The notes: generated from the sequence alone by a model not told the origin. Shown: positions 40,729-50,149, numbered from the stretch's first letter. The stretch is DNA of 64,000 nt from an uncultured Christensenella sp. (GCA_910577435.1 CAJTLV010000006.1:62990-126989); one strand, 5' to 3'. Numbers and translations: made by a program.

Positions 40729-40762
40729 ATTCCGAATTCGGAATGCGCGATTAAAATATACT
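40729..40762 (+). promoter_or_regulatory. 16-bp palindrome and -10 box before the thioredoxin-reductase-like gene
   Basis: ATTCCGAATTCGGAAT (40729-40744) is a perfect palindrome covering the expected -35 position. TATACT (40757-40762) ends 6 nt before the ATG at 40769. The palindrome may be an operator or a dispersed repeat (see findings). Confidence 0.5.
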
Positions 40763-40768
40763 ATCGAT

Positions 40769-41644
40769 ATGACAAATAAAAAAATAGACGTAATAATAAT
40801 AGGCGGCGGGCCGGCGGGCGCGTCGACGGCACTGTACGCGGCGCGCGGCGGCTTGAACGTCGTGCTGTTGCACAACGGGCAGTCGGCTCTGCATCGTGCC
40901 GAGCGCATAGAAAACTTTTACGGCGCGGGCGCGGTAGGCGGCGGCGAGTTGTATTCGCGCGGACTCGAACAGGCGCGGGCTGTCGGTGCGCGCATTGTAG
41001 ACTGCGTAGTGTCGTCGGCGGGGTATGACGGCGAGTGTTTTACGGTCGCGACGGACTGCGGCGAGTTTGTATCGCGTCGGCTTGTGATCGCGACCGGCGC
41101 GGAACGCCGGCGGGCCGATATTGCGGGATTGCGCGAACTCGAAGGAAAGGGCGTAAGCTACTGCGCCGTGTGCGACGCCTTCTTTTACCGTAAAAAGCGG
41201 GTGGGCGTACTGGGCGCAGGAGAGTTTGCGGCGCACGAGTATAATGCGCTGTCGGGAGTGGTCGGCGAGGTAATACTGCTTACTCACGGTGAAAAGCCGA
41301 CATTTGCTGCGGATAATATGCGCGAGAAAAAAATCGCGCGCGTGCTGAAATCGGACGAAACGGACAGGCTGTGCGGAGTCGAATTTTCCGACGGCGAAAC
41401 GCTCGCACTCGACGGACTGTTCGTCGCGCTCGGCGTTATGGGCAGTAACGCGCTTTGCAAGAGCTTGGGCGTTTTGACAGACGAGCGCGGCGCGATTCTC
41501 ACAGACGAGCGCGGAATGACCAATATCGACGGACTGTACGCGGCGGGCGATGTGTGCGTCGGTATCAAGCAGATCGGAAAAGCCGTTTCGGACGGCGTGA
41601 CGGTCGGAACAAGTCTCGTATCCGATTTCAAAAAGCGCGGCTGA
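40769..41644 (+). CDS. trxB: Thioredoxin-reductase-like flavoprotein
   Basis: A 291-aa protein. FAD-binding GGGPAG at 12-17, redox-active C132-A-V-C135 in SYCAVCDAFF, NADPH-binding GVLGAGEFAAHE (146-157), and FAD-binding GLYAAGDVCVG near the end. It transfers electrons from NADPH to a disulfide partner; CAVC replaces the common CATC. GDVC followed by KQIGKAVSDG matches the family end. No thioredoxin gene is adjacent. The start appears leaderless (TATACT, 6 nt, ATG). Confidence 0.9.
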   Translation: MTNKKIDVIIIGGGPAGASTALYAARGGLNVVLLHNGQSALHRAERIENFYGAGAVGGGELYSRGLEQARAVGARIVDCVVSSAGYDGECFTVATDCGEFVSRRLVIATGAERRRADIAGLRELEGKGVSYCAVCDAFFYRKKRVGVLGAGEFAAHEYNALSGVVGEVILLTHGEKPTFAADNMREKKIARVLKSDETDRLCGVEFSDGETLALDGLFVALGVMGSNALCKSLGVLTDERGAILTDERGMTNIDGLYAAGDVCVGIKQIGKAVSDGVTVGTSLVSDFKKRG

Positions 41645-41660
41645 GTCGAGGATAAACGGT

Positions 41661-42326
41661 ATGCCCGAAGCATTGAAAAACATTCGCGTCGCGATATTCG
41701 ATCTCGACGGTACGCTGTTCGACAGCACGCACGTTTGGTTGGATATAGACGACAAATTTTTGTCCAAGCGCGGCTATGCGCCCACGCCCGAATACCACAG
41801 CGCCATTGCGGCGCTAGGCAATCGCGAAGTGGCGAACTTTACGGTAAAATATTACAACCTGCCCGATACTCCCGACGAGTTGATGCGCGAATGGTTCGAA
41901 ATGGCGATAGACGCATATGCGAACACCGTCGAGCTTATTGCGGGTGCGGGCGAGTATGTTCGCGCCGCGTCGGCGCACGGTATAAAGATATATGCCGTGA
42001 CCAGCCTGTCGCGCGAGCTTGCCGAACCCTGCCTGAGACGGCATAATCTAACCGATCTATTCGAAGAGGTGATAGCGAGCGACGACTGCGGACTCAGTAA
42101 AAGCTCGCCCGAAATCTTTACATATGCGGCGGAGCGCGCAGGCGTGAGAGCGTGCGAGTGCGTGGTGTTCGACGACGTGGCGGCGGCTCTGCGGTCCGCA
42201 AAGCGGGCGGGAATGACAACGGTCGCCGTGCGCGGCGATAAAAGTTATTCGCACGGCGGCGAATCTGTCGACGGAGTTGCGGACTATGTAGTCGCCGACT
42301 TTTGCCGGGCGCCGAAATTGTACTAG
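41661..42326 (+). CDS. HAD-superfamily phosphatase
   Basis: A 221-aa protein with motif I AIFDLDGTLFDS (nucleophile D14, acid D16), motif II Thr/Ser in YAVTSLS, motif III Lys in LSKSSPEIF, and motif IV VVFDDVAAALRSAKRAGM. The helical cap after motif I is of the beta-phosphoglucomutase/phosphoglycolate phosphatase type. The substrate is unknown. It starts 16 nt after the reductase with a GAGG site, so the two are probably co-transcribed. Confidence 0.9.
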   Translation: MPEALKNIRVAIFDLDGTLFDSTHVWLDIDDKFLSKRGYAPTPEYHSAIAALGNREVANFTVKYYNLPDTPDELMREWFEMAIDAYANTVELIAGAGEYVRAASAHGIKIYAVTSLSRELAEPCLRRHNLTDLFEEVIASDDCGLSKSSPEIFTYAAERAGVRACECVVFDDVAAALRSAKRAGMTTVAVRGDKSYSHGGESVDGVADYVVADFCRAPKLY

Positions 42327-42487
42327 GAATGCAAAATCGGCGGTTTGTCCGCAACGTATTCGATCATTCGGGGCCGAAATTAAATTCTCTAATCAAATTT
42401 TAATGTTTATGTAATCTTTACTTCACATACGCTGTTTATAATTGACAGTAACAAGATGGGGTAGTGCGTCCGATAATACGGAAACGG

Positions 42488-42982
42488 TCACCCGATGCTT
42501 CGGATTATCCTGTTGGTAATGTCGCGGGCGAGCGAGTATACGATACCCAAACGCACTGCGGACAGCGGAGTTTTGTCCAGATCGGTCACCGTAGCGGTAA
42601 TGGACACGTCGCCCACCTTCGGAAGCCTTTTTCCGTCGGCACTGCCCGGTGCGATTGCGCCGAATGCGACGCGTATCTTGCCCACATCGTCGGCACGTCC
42701 TACGGACGAGTCGATGGCGAGAACCTTTTTATCCTTATGTTCGGACTTGATATGGCGGATCCATTCTTTGAGATTGAGCGCCGTGACAGGTCTCGAAAGC
42801 GAGCCGTAGACATATGCGTCCACGCCGCGCTCGATGAGCATTTGCCCGACGATCGGACCCAAGCAGTCGCCCGTTACGCGGTCGGAGCCTATGCACAGTA
42901 TTACAGGTCGTGTGCCGAGCGTGAGCAGGGCGCAGTCGGTGCGTATATCGTCTTGTATTTGCAGCATTGCGTCAGAGTTCAT
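42488..42982 (-). CDS. yyaC: YyaC-like sporulation protein (GPR-protease fold)
   Basis: 164 aa from ATG 42982. The motif VILCIGSDRVTGDCLGPIVGQML, then VYGSLSRPVTALNL and LAIDSSVGRADDVGKIRV, are the DUF1256/YyaC pattern. It is related to the germination protease GPR and found in spore-formers. It implies that the organism belongs to a sporulating lineage. A much longer in-frame ORF starting at 43429 is antisense to the next gene and rejected. Its precise biochemical role is not well established. Confidence 0.88.
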   Translation of the reverse strand: MNSDAMLQIQDDIRTDCALLTLGTRPVILCIGSDRVTGDCLGPIVGQMLIERGVDAYVYGSLSRPVTALNLKEWIRHIKSEHKDKKVLAIDSSVGRADDVGKIRVAFGAIAPGSADGKRLPKVGDVSITATVTDLDKTPLSAVRLGIVYSLARDITNRIIRSIG

Positions 42983-43087
42983 AAGACGATTTTTGACTAA
43001 ACTTGCCGCGAATATACGGTAATTTCGCTTTTTCGGTTTACAAACAAGCATTCGGGGTGATATACTCTTAATGTCGGAGGACATTTT

Positions 43088-44536
43088 ATGTCGGTTGTGG
43101 ATATTGTAATAATAGCGCTGGTGGTGTTGTTCGGCACGGTAGGCGTCATACGCGGCGTTCAAAAGTCGGCGCTGTCGTTCGGCGCATTTTTGGTGTCGTT
43201 CATACTGGCATTCTTCCTCGCGAAAGTCGTCGCAGAAGCGATGCTCGGTATCGTGGCGGTAAAGGACTTCGTTATAGGCACGGAAGGCTTTTCGCTGTAT
43301 ACGTGGCTCAACACGGTTATTCCCGAAAGCGCGGGTACGAGCGATTCGTTCCTCGATGTGAACTTCTTCAAGCCGATGCTCGACGTCGTGGAACAGTTCA
43401 GCGGACTTCAACCTGCATTCACCAAACATAACGCGCTCGCGATGTATGCCGCGTTCGTAATATTCTCGGCGATCTGCGGCGTGGGCATATACATTATAGC
43501 ACGCCTGCTTATGTGCATAGTCACGATGATCGTCAAGGCGTTTATCGACAAGAAAAAATCGTGGCTCAACCGTTTGTTCGGATTTTTGATCGGCGTCGTT
43601 CGCGGCGTGGCGTGGGGATTTGTTATCACGCTCGTATTCAGTATGGTCGGCGGCGCGCCTCTGTCGTATGAAAAGGAAGGCGAGGTCGAACAGCCCAATT
43701 CGGCAATAGCGATAGTGAGAATGGCGGAAGGCGACGAGTTAGGCGACGGAGACCAAACGCCCGACCAAACGCCCGATGAAACGCCCGATGAAACGCCCGA
43801 CGGCGAAAACAGCGGATCGTCGAATGTCGATAAGGCTAAGGACGCGTTCAAGTGGCTCAACAACGAGTACGACAATTCGGTGCTGGGCAAATATTTCAAT
43901 CAGTTCGCTTACACGGTGCGTAATAAACTGTTGTTGCCCGAACTCGATATGTTCTCGCGCATTGTCGACAAGTCGGGAATAATAATCGAAGAGGACGATA
44001 AAACTCCGTCTTACGAGCTTTCGGGCGACGCGCTCGATATTTACTGTATGTTGATGAACGTCAACTATATCGACGACGAGTACACCGTCGAAGACGGCAA
44101 GCTAGTGGTCGGCGACGGCGCGGCGGATAAGTTGTTGCGTCCGCAGGACTATTCGCACACGGGTTTCTCCGACATAATGACTGCCGTAATGGATTACAAC
44201 GTTGCGGCGGCGCAAAAGATAAAAGACGGCGTTATCGCGGGAGCGTTGCCCGAAGAGTTGGCGATATACAAATCGGTGGCAGTAACGATAGGCGAAAAAT
44301 GGATGCAGTTTACTACGGGGCTTCGCAATTACGAGAACTACATCGCGGCACTGCGTCCGTCCGATATGGACATCGACGCCAAGATCGAGGCGAACGAAGA
44401 TATGGCGGGTATGTATGAAGCTATCGCCGCCGCGCTCGCCGATGTGAAAGCGCAGTACGAGGAAGTGCGCGGTGCGCTCGGCGCGCTCGAACTTGCCGAT
44501 AATCCGCCCGTATACAGACTGTCTATCGACGAGTAA
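43088..44536 (+). CDS. CvpA-family membrane protein with long insert
   Basis: A 482-aa protein, far longer than CvpA (about 160). Helices lie at about 3-25 and 30-55, then a 60-residue extracellular loop, two more helices, and NRLFGFLIGVVRGVAWGFVITLVFSM, the CvpA hallmark, near 160-190. A Thr/Pro/Asp linker with tandem TPDQTPDETPDETPDGE follows at about 222-240, then a ~230-residue acidic extracytoplasmic or cytoplasmic domain. It may be a scaffold or production factor for exported proteins; this is family inference. GGAGGA precedes the ATG. A terminator follows. Confidence 0.8.
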   Translation: MSVVDIVIIALVVLFGTVGVIRGVQKSALSFGAFLVSFILAFFLAKVVAEAMLGIVAVKDFVIGTEGFSLYTWLNTVIPESAGTSDSFLDVNFFKPMLDVVEQFSGLQPAFTKHNALAMYAAFVIFSAICGVGIYIIARLLMCIVTMIVKAFIDKKKSWLNRLFGFLIGVVRGVAWGFVITLVFSMVGGAPLSYEKEGEVEQPNSAIAIVRMAEGDELGDGDQTPDQTPDETPDETPDGENSGSSNVDKAKDAFKWLNNEYDNSVLGKYFNQFAYTVRNKLLLPELDMFSRIVDKSGIIIEEDDKTPSYELSGDALDIYCMLMNVNYIDDEYTVEDGKLVVGDGAADKLLRPQDYSHTGFSDIMTAVMDYNVAAAQKIKDGVIAGALPEELAIYKSVAVTIGEKWMQFTTGLRNYENYIAALRPSDMDIDAKIEANEDMAGMYEAIAAALADVKAQYEEVRGALGALELADNPPVYRLSIDE

Positions 44537-44554
44537 ACATATGTATAATTACCC

Positions 44555-44579
44555 AAAGGACGGCTCGGTCGTCCTTTTT
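44555..44579 (+). terminator. Terminator of the CvpA-like gene
   Basis: AAAGGACG-gctcggt-CGTCCTTTTT, 18 nt after the stop codon. Confidence 0.85.
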
Positions 44580-44684
44580 CATTGCAAAAATCCGATCGCG
44601 CTCGGACAATAATCGCGCGCGTACTCATAAATAGCGCAAACTCCGACATACATTATACAGTATAATATTATCGGGATGTAGTGT

Positions 44685-46040
44685 ATGCGATACGAAAAGA
44701 AACTCATCATACTATCGGGCTACGGAAAGGGCGTAGTAATGGCGGAGCGGAGCGGACTGGGCGTAAAGTTCGCGTTGCGCACGTTCGGACTGCCGCGCCG
44801 CACAGATTACAAGGCGGGCATTGTAACGCCGACTACTGTCGCCGTGCGCGATCTGCCGTCGTCCGCCGATCCCGCCGCAGTGTTCTTTCTGGAAGATATG
44901 GCATTGGACAAACTGCATTTTGCGGTGTTCGACGACGAGCTTTGTCTGTATGGTGCGACCTGCCCGAAGATGTGGGAATCGAACCTTATGGATCTTCTGC
45001 GCAAGGACGCCGCGCCGCCCAAGCCGACGGAACGGGTCCTTCCGGAACTTCCGCCCATTTCGGAACCGCCGAAATCGTTGCCGATGCCGGACGGAACGGG
45101 TATTCCGCAATCGCGGCTCGCGCTGTACGGCGACGAGGCGATAGCGAGCGATAACTTCTATTCGACTGTCGATCTCGCGCCCGCGATGTCGCGCTTGGAC
45201 AGATTTTTGGACGAACCGCGTATTCTTTCGCCCGATCTCGCGCCCGAAATCAAGCCTCATTCCGATGCTGTGACGCCGTCCGACTGTACATTGGAGACAA
45301 CGGCGGCGACTGACGAATGCAAAGACCGAATAGACGACAAAACGGGCGCAAAAGGAGATGCGATGTCTGACTACGGGACGATCGATGACGGTATAATAAA
45401 CGCCGCAGATGCGGAGCCGACCGCGCCGCACCGCGCCGAACAGATCGGAGACGACGGCTTGGCGCACGTCGTAGGGTTCACGTCGCAAGCGGTTATCGGG
45501 CAGTCGTCGATCGCGGACGCGACAGACGCAAGCGAAGCGGCTGCGGTCGGATACGGGCAAGCCCCGCGCGAAAACGCCGACCGCGACGACAAGATAGCGC
45601 CCGTATCGGAAACTCCGTCCGAGCTTGCCGCCAAATGGTTGAGCGCGCGTTCAACTCGCTCGATCGTTCCGCCGAAAGAGATAAAAGTGCGCAAAGTCAA
45701 GTCTGCGGAAAAAGTTCGCCCGTTGCGCGAAGCCGCGTTCATCGAGCGTAATTCCGACGACGTGGATAAACTGTTCTCGCTCGCTCCCAAAGACGACGAG
45801 CTGTCGGCACTGCTTCCCGACATAGAATGGGTAAAAGTGGCTTTCGACGGACAGTCCGTATCCGTAGGTCGGAGCGGCAGATCGTTTTTGTGCTACGCCG
45901 TTTCGGGCGTATATGAAAAATGCGCGCCGATAGACGACGCGCAGTGGTTGCCGCTCGTCAAAACCGCGCCGACGGGCAAGGGGTATTGGCTCGTATTTCA
46001 GGATCTGGTCGGCGGCGGCATTATAAAACAGAGTCTTTGA
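44685..46040 (+). CDS. Unrecognised 451-aa protein
   Basis: There is no signal peptide. The N-terminal ~110 residues (KKLIILSGYGKGVVMAERSGLGVKFALRTFGL... LYGATCPKMWESNLMDLLRK) look like a compact beta-rich domain. Residues about 110-360 are a low-complexity acidic/alanine-rich linker; the last ~85 (LLPDIEWVKVAFDGQSVSVGRSGRSFLCYAVSGVYEKCAP... GKGYWLVFQDLVGGGIIKQ) form a second globular domain. The two end domains joined by a long linker suggest a tether. A TATAAT lies at 44661-44666. Terminator at 46137. I cannot name a family; there may be an alternative start at the ATG at 44739. Confidence 0.6.
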   Translation: MRYEKKLIILSGYGKGVVMAERSGLGVKFALRTFGLPRRTDYKAGIVTPTTVAVRDLPSSADPAAVFFLEDMALDKLHFAVFDDELCLYGATCPKMWESNLMDLLRKDAAPPKPTERVLPELPPISEPPKSLPMPDGTGIPQSRLALYGDEAIASDNFYSTVDLAPAMSRLDRFLDEPRILSPDLAPEIKPHSDAVTPSDCTLETTAATDECKDRIDDKTGAKGDAMSDYGTIDDGIINAADAEPTAPHRAEQIGDDGLAHVVGFTSQAVIGQSSIADATDASEAAAVGYGQAPRENADRDDKIAPVSETPSELAAKWLSARSTRSIVPPKEIKVRKVKSAEKVRPLREAAFIERNSDDVDKLFSLAPKDDELSALLPDIEWVKVAFDGQSVSVGRSGRSFLCYAVSGVYEKCAPIDDAQWLPLVKTAPTGKGYWLVFQDLVGGGIIKQSL

Positions 46041-46136
46041 CGTAAAAGTCGATTATAATATATAAACATAATTACAGCACCGCCGAAAACGTCGATATGA
46101 CCGTTCGTTACGGAATATCGAGATAAATACAAAATT

Positions 46137-46158
46137 CCGCCGAAAGGGGCGTTTTTTC
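46137..46158 (+). terminator. Terminator of the 451-aa protein gene
   Basis: CGCC-gaaagg-GGCG followed by TTTTTT, about 97 nt after the stop. Confidence 0.55.
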
Positions 46159-46199
46159 AATTTATTGAACGCGCCGACGGAGAAAACGCATAAATTTAC

Positions 46200-46228
46200 T
46201 TGCTATTTGCTTTTCATATTGTTATAAT
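46200..46228 (+). promoter_or_regulatory. Promoter abutting the GH2-like gene
   Basis: TTGCTA (46200-46205), 17-bp spacer, TATAAT (46223-46228), then GACATT and ATG at 46235, the same 6-nt spacing as at 40173/40180. Confidence 0.85.
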
Positions 46229-46234
46229 GACATT

Positions 46235-48457
46235 ATGAAAATTACGGACTTGAACGCTAATTGGAATATAGCCGTCGGGGACACTGCGCATTTTCGCGAT
46301 TTGCCGTTCGACGTTATAAAATCCGCCGTCGATTTTATCGATATAGAGGAGCATATCGTGCCCACGCAGGCGACGTTTGTCAAGACGTTGCCGTCTGTGC
46401 GTGCGAACAAAGCGCTCGTCGTTTTTCGCGGTACTTGCGGTTACGGCGACGTATTTCTTAACGATGAACTCATCGGAGCGGTCAGGTCTTATGCGCCTTG
46501 CGTTTTCGACATTACGGACAAGCTCTCCGGCACTCATAATACTTTGCGCGTCGAGTTGACGTCCGTACCCGAAATGAGCAAGCAGTATATCGGTATGGGC
46601 ATAGCGGGCGGTGCGGAGCTTGTGACCTTTTCATCTCTCGATTTCGAATACAATTCGCTTTTCGTCAAGACTAATGCGTCGGGCGGCAGGGTATATGCCG
46701 ACACGCAGGTCACTGTACGAAACGACGGCGACGCGGCTAAGTTCGTACTGGAATGCGCCGCGACAAATGCGCGCGGCAAGCGTTGCGGCAAGAAACAGCG
46801 CAAAATATTTATGCGTGCGCACACCGTGAAAACATTCACCGTTCGCGTGCGTCTGACTAAGACATACGAATGGACTACGTCCGATCCGTATATGTACCGT
46901 ATGACGGCGCGCATACTTTCCGAAAACGGCGAGAGCGAGTGTGCGTCGCGCTTCGGCATAGTGAATCGTGCGCTCAATGCCTTGCGCGGACTTTATCTCA
47001 ATAATAAAAACACTTTGCTCTTCGGCGCATACGTCCCTCGCGCCGACGGCGTACTCGGCGGCGTATCGCTGTATTCGAGCGAAAAGCGTCGCTTCGGCGC
47101 GTTGAAAGCGCTCGGTTATAACGCGGTGCATTTTGTGGAATGCCCTACCGAAGCGGCGCTTGACGCGCTCGACGATCTCGGTATGTACGCATATGTAGAT
47201 CTGTTCGATTGTCTCATAGAGGGCAAATCTCCGCTCGACGGACATATGTTCTTCGACGGCGGGGAACGGGCGGCGGAGATCGCCGTCTGCGCACTGCGCA
47301 ACCATCCGTCGGTCGCGCTGTACGGTATTGCGGACAACGTAGTCGAATGCTACAACCGACACGGCGGACATACGGTCATCGCGCGTCTTGCGGAGACGGT
47401 CAAGCGCGCCGACGGCACCCGACCCGTAACCGTGTCCGCGTCCGAGTTCGTTCCGACCGCTAAAGAATTGGAAGCCGTCGGTATAAAAAGGCATATGGAT
47501 ACTCCCGCCGCCGCGATCAATGCGGGGCGCGAAAAAGATATGTTCGAGGAACTTACTGCGGGCGCGTTCGAATCGGTCGACGTGTGCGGGTTTAATTACC
47601 TGTATCCGCTGTACGAGACCGAACGGCTAAAACGCAACAGGCTCATAGTCGGCAGTCGCACGTCTAACGACCGCGCTTTCGACAGTCTCGACGAAACGGA
47701 AAAGAACAACCGCGTCATAGGCGATTTCAATGAATGCGGAATAGATTATCCGCTGTCCGACGGCGGTACGGCAACGGGCGGAGATCTCGACATTCTGCTC
47801 GACGAGAAGCCGCAGGCGGCGTACAAGCGCATACTGCTCGGCGCGCGCAATGTGGCTTACATCACCGTTCTCGATCCCGTGACCGAAGAACCGACGCATA
47901 TGTGGAACTGGCCGCGTCATCTCGGTCAGAGCGTGTCGGTAAGGGTGTACACTTCGGGCGACGTAGTGGCGCTGTATCTCGACGGCAGACTTATCGGCAG
48001 GAAACTCGCGGGCAAGGTCAACAGGCACATAGCGGCGTTCGAAACGGAGTATTATCCCGGCACGCTTCAAGCGGTGTGCTATTTCAAGGGCGTTGAATGC
48101 GCTCGGACGACGTTGCGGTCGGCGGGTTCGCCCAAAGTCATCAAACTGGACGCATACGAAAAGAACCTCAGCTTATCGCGCGGCGACGTCGGGTTTGTTC
48201 ATATCGACGTGTGCGATCGCGACGGCAATCTCGTTCCTTACGCAATGCGTCAGCTGGGCGTGCAGGCTACGGGCGCTCAGCTTGTAGGCTTCGTGAACGC
48301 CGATCCCGAACTCAGAAAGAATTCGTTTGACAGCTGTCCCGCTTACGGCGGACGTGCCATAGCCGTTATAAGACCCGATGCGGTCGGCAAGGCTGTTGTC
48401 AAGATAACGGGCGACGGACTGCTTTCGTCCAAGATAACATTCAAAGTCAAGGACTGA
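46235..48457 (+). CDS. GH2-fold protein lacking both catalytic glutamates
   Basis: A 740-aa cytoplasmic protein. A jelly-roll sugar-binding domain (about 35-150: FRGTCGYGDVFLNDELIGAV) is followed by an Ig-like domain (150-245), a TIM barrel (about 255-500) and C-terminal domains with a DUF4982-like segment. In GH2 enzymes the acid/base Glu lies in W-S-x-G-N-E; here the site reads LYGIADNVVE, with N368 in its place. The nucleophile Glu of GSE is R475 in IVGSRTSN. Both catalytic residues are replaced, so it should not hydrolyse glycosides by the retaining mechanism. It may bind sugars or polysaccharide. Followed after 77 nt by a lipoprotein gene. Confidence 0.8.
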   Translation: MKITDLNANWNIAVGDTAHFRDLPFDVIKSAVDFIDIEEHIVPTQATFVKTLPSVRANKALVVFRGTCGYGDVFLNDELIGAVRSYAPCVFDITDKLSGTHNTLRVELTSVPEMSKQYIGMGIAGGAELVTFSSLDFEYNSLFVKTNASGGRVYADTQVTVRNDGDAAKFVLECAATNARGKRCGKKQRKIFMRAHTVKTFTVRVRLTKTYEWTTSDPYMYRMTARILSENGESECASRFGIVNRALNALRGLYLNNKNTLLFGAYVPRADGVLGGVSLYSSEKRRFGALKALGYNAVHFVECPTEAALDALDDLGMYAYVDLFDCLIEGKSPLDGHMFFDGGERAAEIAVCALRNHPSVALYGIADNVVECYNRHGGHTVIARLAETVKRADGTRPVTVSASEFVPTAKELEAVGIKRHMDTPAAAINAGREKDMFEELTAGAFESVDVCGFNYLYPLYETERLKRNRLIVGSRTSNDRAFDSLDETEKNNRVIGDFNECGIDYPLSDGGTATGGDLDILLDEKPQAAYKRILLGARNVAYITVLDPVTEEPTHMWNWPRHLGQSVSVRVYTSGDVVALYLDGRLIGRKLAGKVNRHIAAFETEYYPGTLQAVCYFKGVECARTTLRSAGSPKVIKLDAYEKNLSLSRGDVGFVHIDVCDRDGNLVPYAMRQLGVQATGAQLVGFVNADPELRKNSFDSCPAYGGRAIAVIRPDAVGKAVVKITGDGLLSSKITFKVKD

Positions 48458-48534
48458 CGGGTTAAAAGATCGCGGACGGGCAATAATTCGAATGCGGTAC
48501 AAATTCAAAAAACTTCGAGAGGCAATACACGGAA

Positions 48535-50115
48535 ATGAAAAAGAGATATAAAGCGATATTCGCAGTTGCGGCGGCAATGCTCGCAAGCGCGTCGGTCATA
48601 GGTTGTGCGGGCGACAATTATAAGTCGGTCAAGTTCGCTCCGCAAGACACGTCGTACTCGGTTACCAGTCAGGGCGGGAGTACCGTCGCTTACGGTAATT
48701 ACATTTACTTTATAAACGGTACGCGCGGCTACGACGATCCGAACGGCGACGCGAATAATTGGAGCGAGGTGGTAAAAGGCGGGCTGTACCGCGCCGAGTT
48801 GAACGGCACCGTCAAAGAATTTGACGGCTACAACTCTTTCACGCCCGTTCGCGACGCCGAATCGGGACTCGAATTCAAATTCACCGAAAGCAAGGATTAT
48901 TTCGACAACGATATAAACGTCGTCGACGTTACGGCGATAGCGCCCAAAACGGTGGGCGTAACCGGCGATCCCGCAAACAATCGCGGCGGTATATTCATTT
49001 ACGACAACTATGTGTATTTTGCGTCGCCTAACAATCTGAAAAACTCTGCGGGTGCCGTGCAGACTACGCGCACCGACTTTTTTATGATGCCGTTGAACGG
49101 CGGCAAGCCGAGCAAGATATATACTACTTCGGAGGGCGTCGATACGTCGTCCGCCGAATATGCATTCTATAAGTTCGGCGGGACGACTTATCTCATAGTC
49201 AACGAGGGCGGCACGGTCGTGTCCGTCAAGATAGATACGAAAAAGGCTAAGGCGGACGAGACGCTCAAATTCGAAGTGAATGCGACGGGAGTGTATTTCC
49301 CAGTGCGCGACACTTATTACACAGGCATAGACAACAATACGGTCGAGGACTTTATATATTATACGCGCGCCGTGAGCGATAAGGAAAACGATCTGCGCGC
49401 GGGAACGGTAATCGAAGCTATGCGTCCCGACGGCAGTGAGAATTTTACGGCGGTTATGGACAGCTACGACGCGTCGATAGAGAGCGTTCGCGACGGTGTG
49501 CTTTTTTACAGATCGAAGAACAGTTTGGGCAATGACGTAATTCGTTACGACAATTTGCACGACTCGCTCGTTGAGTTTTCTCCGACTTACAGAGCGGCGC
49601 ACGAAAACGATACGAGCAATATTGCGGGCGACCTGTACACGTTGGACAGCTCTATTACCGCGACTTATGCGTTCCGTCCCGATACGCAGTCGAACGAGGT
49701 CTATCTGATCGGTATGACGAGTTCCGGCATCAATCTTTACAAGTCGGACAACACGCACGAGCGGCTTTGCTCGACGACGGGAACTATCAAGTTTGTAGAC
49801 GGAAACTATCTTTATATAGCCGGCTCGAACTCCGATCTGTACCGCGTACCGATCTGGGAGAATATGGACGGGTTCGGCGAGAGCGTATTGCTCGCAGAGG
49901 GCATCGCGGCTACGGGCGTAAACTGCGACTATGCGGCGGGTTACCTGACATATTATGCGGAAGTTGACGAGTGGGCGAGTGACTATACGTTCTTCTATAA
50001 GATCGACGGGTACGAGGGCGCGGAACCTCAGTTCGTAGGTCAGCGGTCGAGCGCCGATATTCCCACCGAAGAACAGATAGAGGAAAAGCTCAAAGGCAGT
50101 AGCGACGAAGAATAG
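48535..50115 (+). CDS. Large lipoprotein, DUF5050-like/beta-propeller-like
   Basis: A 526-aa protein with a signal peptide and lipobox SVIGC (C24). The mature protein has recurring YGNYIYFINGT, DNYVYFASPNN, DFIYYTRA and DGNYLYIAGSNSDLYRVP units spaced 60-100 residues apart, resembling the DUF5050 (YIYF-type) repeats thought to form a beta-propeller. Surface anchored. It probably shares the upstream GH2-like promoter (77-nt gap, no promoter seen). A terminator follows directly. Function unknown. Confidence 0.75.
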   Translation: MKKRYKAIFAVAAAMLASASVIGCAGDNYKSVKFAPQDTSYSVTSQGGSTVAYGNYIYFINGTRGYDDPNGDANNWSEVVKGGLYRAELNGTVKEFDGYNSFTPVRDAESGLEFKFTESKDYFDNDINVVDVTAIAPKTVGVTGDPANNRGGIFIYDNYVYFASPNNLKNSAGAVQTTRTDFFMMPLNGGKPSKIYTTSEGVDTSSAEYAFYKFGGTTYLIVNEGGTVVSVKIDTKKAKADETLKFEVNATGVYFPVRDTYYTGIDNNTVEDFIYYTRAVSDKENDLRAGTVIEAMRPDGSENFTAVMDSYDASIESVRDGVLFYRSKNSLGNDVIRYDNLHDSLVEFSPTYRAAHENDTSNIAGDLYTLDSSITATYAFRPDTQSNEVYLIGMTSSGINLYKSDNTHERLCSTTGTIKFVDGNYLYIAGSNSDLYRVPIWENMDGFGESVLLAEGIAATGVNCDYAAGYLTYYAEVDEWASDYTFFYKIDGYEGAEPQFVGQRSSADIPTEEQIEEKLKGSSDEE

Positions 50116-50124
50116 ATTAAAAGC

Positions 50125-50149
50125 AAAAGCGCTCGTGAGAGCGCTTTTT
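50125..50149 (+). terminator. Terminator of the large lipoprotein gene
   Basis: AAAAGCGCTC-gtga-GAGCGCTTTTT, 9 nt after the stop. Confidence 0.9.

Noticed and set aside
42983..43429. Long N-terminal extension of the YyaC gene
   Set aside because: The extension is antisense to the CvpA-like gene; homology and the ATG at 42982 fix the start.
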